Of a stretch of 6,025 nt of DNA, positions 5,865 through 6,025 are shown piece after piece. The stretch covers positions 1-6,025 of the forward strand of contig JAFDHW010000161.1 of NCBI GenBank assembly GCA_019308705.1, written 5' to 3'. The DNA comes from Deltaproteobacteria bacterium. Lineage in GTDB: Bacteria; Desulfobacterota; Desulfobacteria; Desulfobacterales; Desulfatibacillaceae. Both the position numbers and the translations under genes were made by a program. A model generated the notes under the pieces. That model made no database searches, was not told where the DNA came from, and saw only the letters and a program-made list of their open reading frames with translations. Numbering within the stretch: position 1 is the first letter of the stretch; every line of letters begins with the position of its first letter.

Positions 5865-6025
5865 CCCGGATTATTCATGAGCAATTTTGCCCGAGATCGA
5901 ATTTTTCGTTCGTTTCGATCCGTTGGAGCTGTTTTTCGGGTCTTGCGCCAAAGACGGTCTGATTATTGGAGGAATGCTGCCATTCGGGCAAAATTCCTCA
6001 CCCTTCGGGCTCGCCCGATTTCCGC
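5865..6025. repeat. AT-richer tract with nested inverted repeats after rplS, possible edge of a repeat or mobile element (runs off window)
   Basis: Base composition changes abruptly to a much lower GC content directly after the rplS TAG. The tract begins CCCGGATTATTCATGA and contains a large inverted repeat (5883–5894 with 5984–5995), a small stem GATCGAA/TTCGATC (5895–5901 with 5914–5920), a weaker GTCTT/AAGAC stem (5940–5944 with 5951–5955) and a near-palindrome CGGGC-TC-GCCCG (6006–6017). TTCGGG occurs three times (5935, 5983, 6004). A plus-strand frame from ATG 5877 stays open to the window end but has no Shine-Dalgarno and an arginine-heavy composition. I see no transposase motif. Dispersed repeat, MITE or insertion-sequence end are all possible; the structure is seen, the nature is inferred. 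Confidence 0.4.
5883..5995. repeat. 12-base perfect inverted repeat, arms 89 bases apart
   Basis: AATTTTGCCCGA at 5883–5894 is the exact reverse complement of TCGGGCAAAATT at 5984–5995. In RNA the arms would close a structure about 113 bases long, with the GATCGAA/TTCGATC stem stacked just inside the left arm. A perfect 12-base match at this distance is unlikely by chance in 161 bases. Confidence 0.7.

Overview
The window is GC-rich, densely coding chromosomal DNA of a Desulfovibrionales-like bacterium (Desulfobacterota). This assignment rests on the gene order ffh–rpsP–khpA–rimM–trmD–(PF09936-type methyltransferase)–rplS, the very high third-position GC and the protein sequences. It is an inference from family knowledge, since no search could be run.

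Layout: (1) Bases 1–394 hold the 3' end of malQ (4-alpha-glucanotransferase), plus strand. (2) Converging on it across a 73-base gap is rlmN (468–1589, minus strand), a radical-SAM methyltransferase for 23S rRNA A2503 and tRNA A37. (3) A divergent intergenic region of about 134 bases (1590–1723) separates rlmN from the plus-strand operon. It holds a plausible rlmN promoter and a 12-base perfect palindrome. (4) A seven-gene translation cluster then runs to 5864: ffh (SRP GTPase), rpsP (S16), khpA (KH RNA-binding protein), rimM (30S maturation), trmD (tRNA m1G37 methyltransferase), an uncharacterised SPOUT-like RNA methyltransferase, and rplS (L19). Gaps are 1–3 bases inside khpA–rimM–trmD, and the trmD/methyltransferase junction is an out-of-frame overlap of up to 95 bases. 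(5) From 5865 to the end the DNA is visibly more AT-rich. It carries a 12-base perfect inverted repeat with arms 89 bases apart plus smaller stems, and looks like the edge of a repeat or mobile element.

Functionally, the cluster joins ribosome parts (S16, L19), assembly factors (RimM, perhaps KhpA), membrane targeting of nascent chains (Ffh) and RNA methylation. RlmN and TrmD act at adjacent chemistry: RlmN on tRNA A37 and A2503 of the peptidyl-transferase region, TrmD on tRNA G37.

The points most worth a second look are the trmD/methyltransferase junction (possible split fusion, frameshift or TTG-initiated overlap), the Asp-to-Glu change at the presumed catalytic position of TrmD, the GNRA-capped hairpin before rplS, and the inverted-repeat element after rplS.
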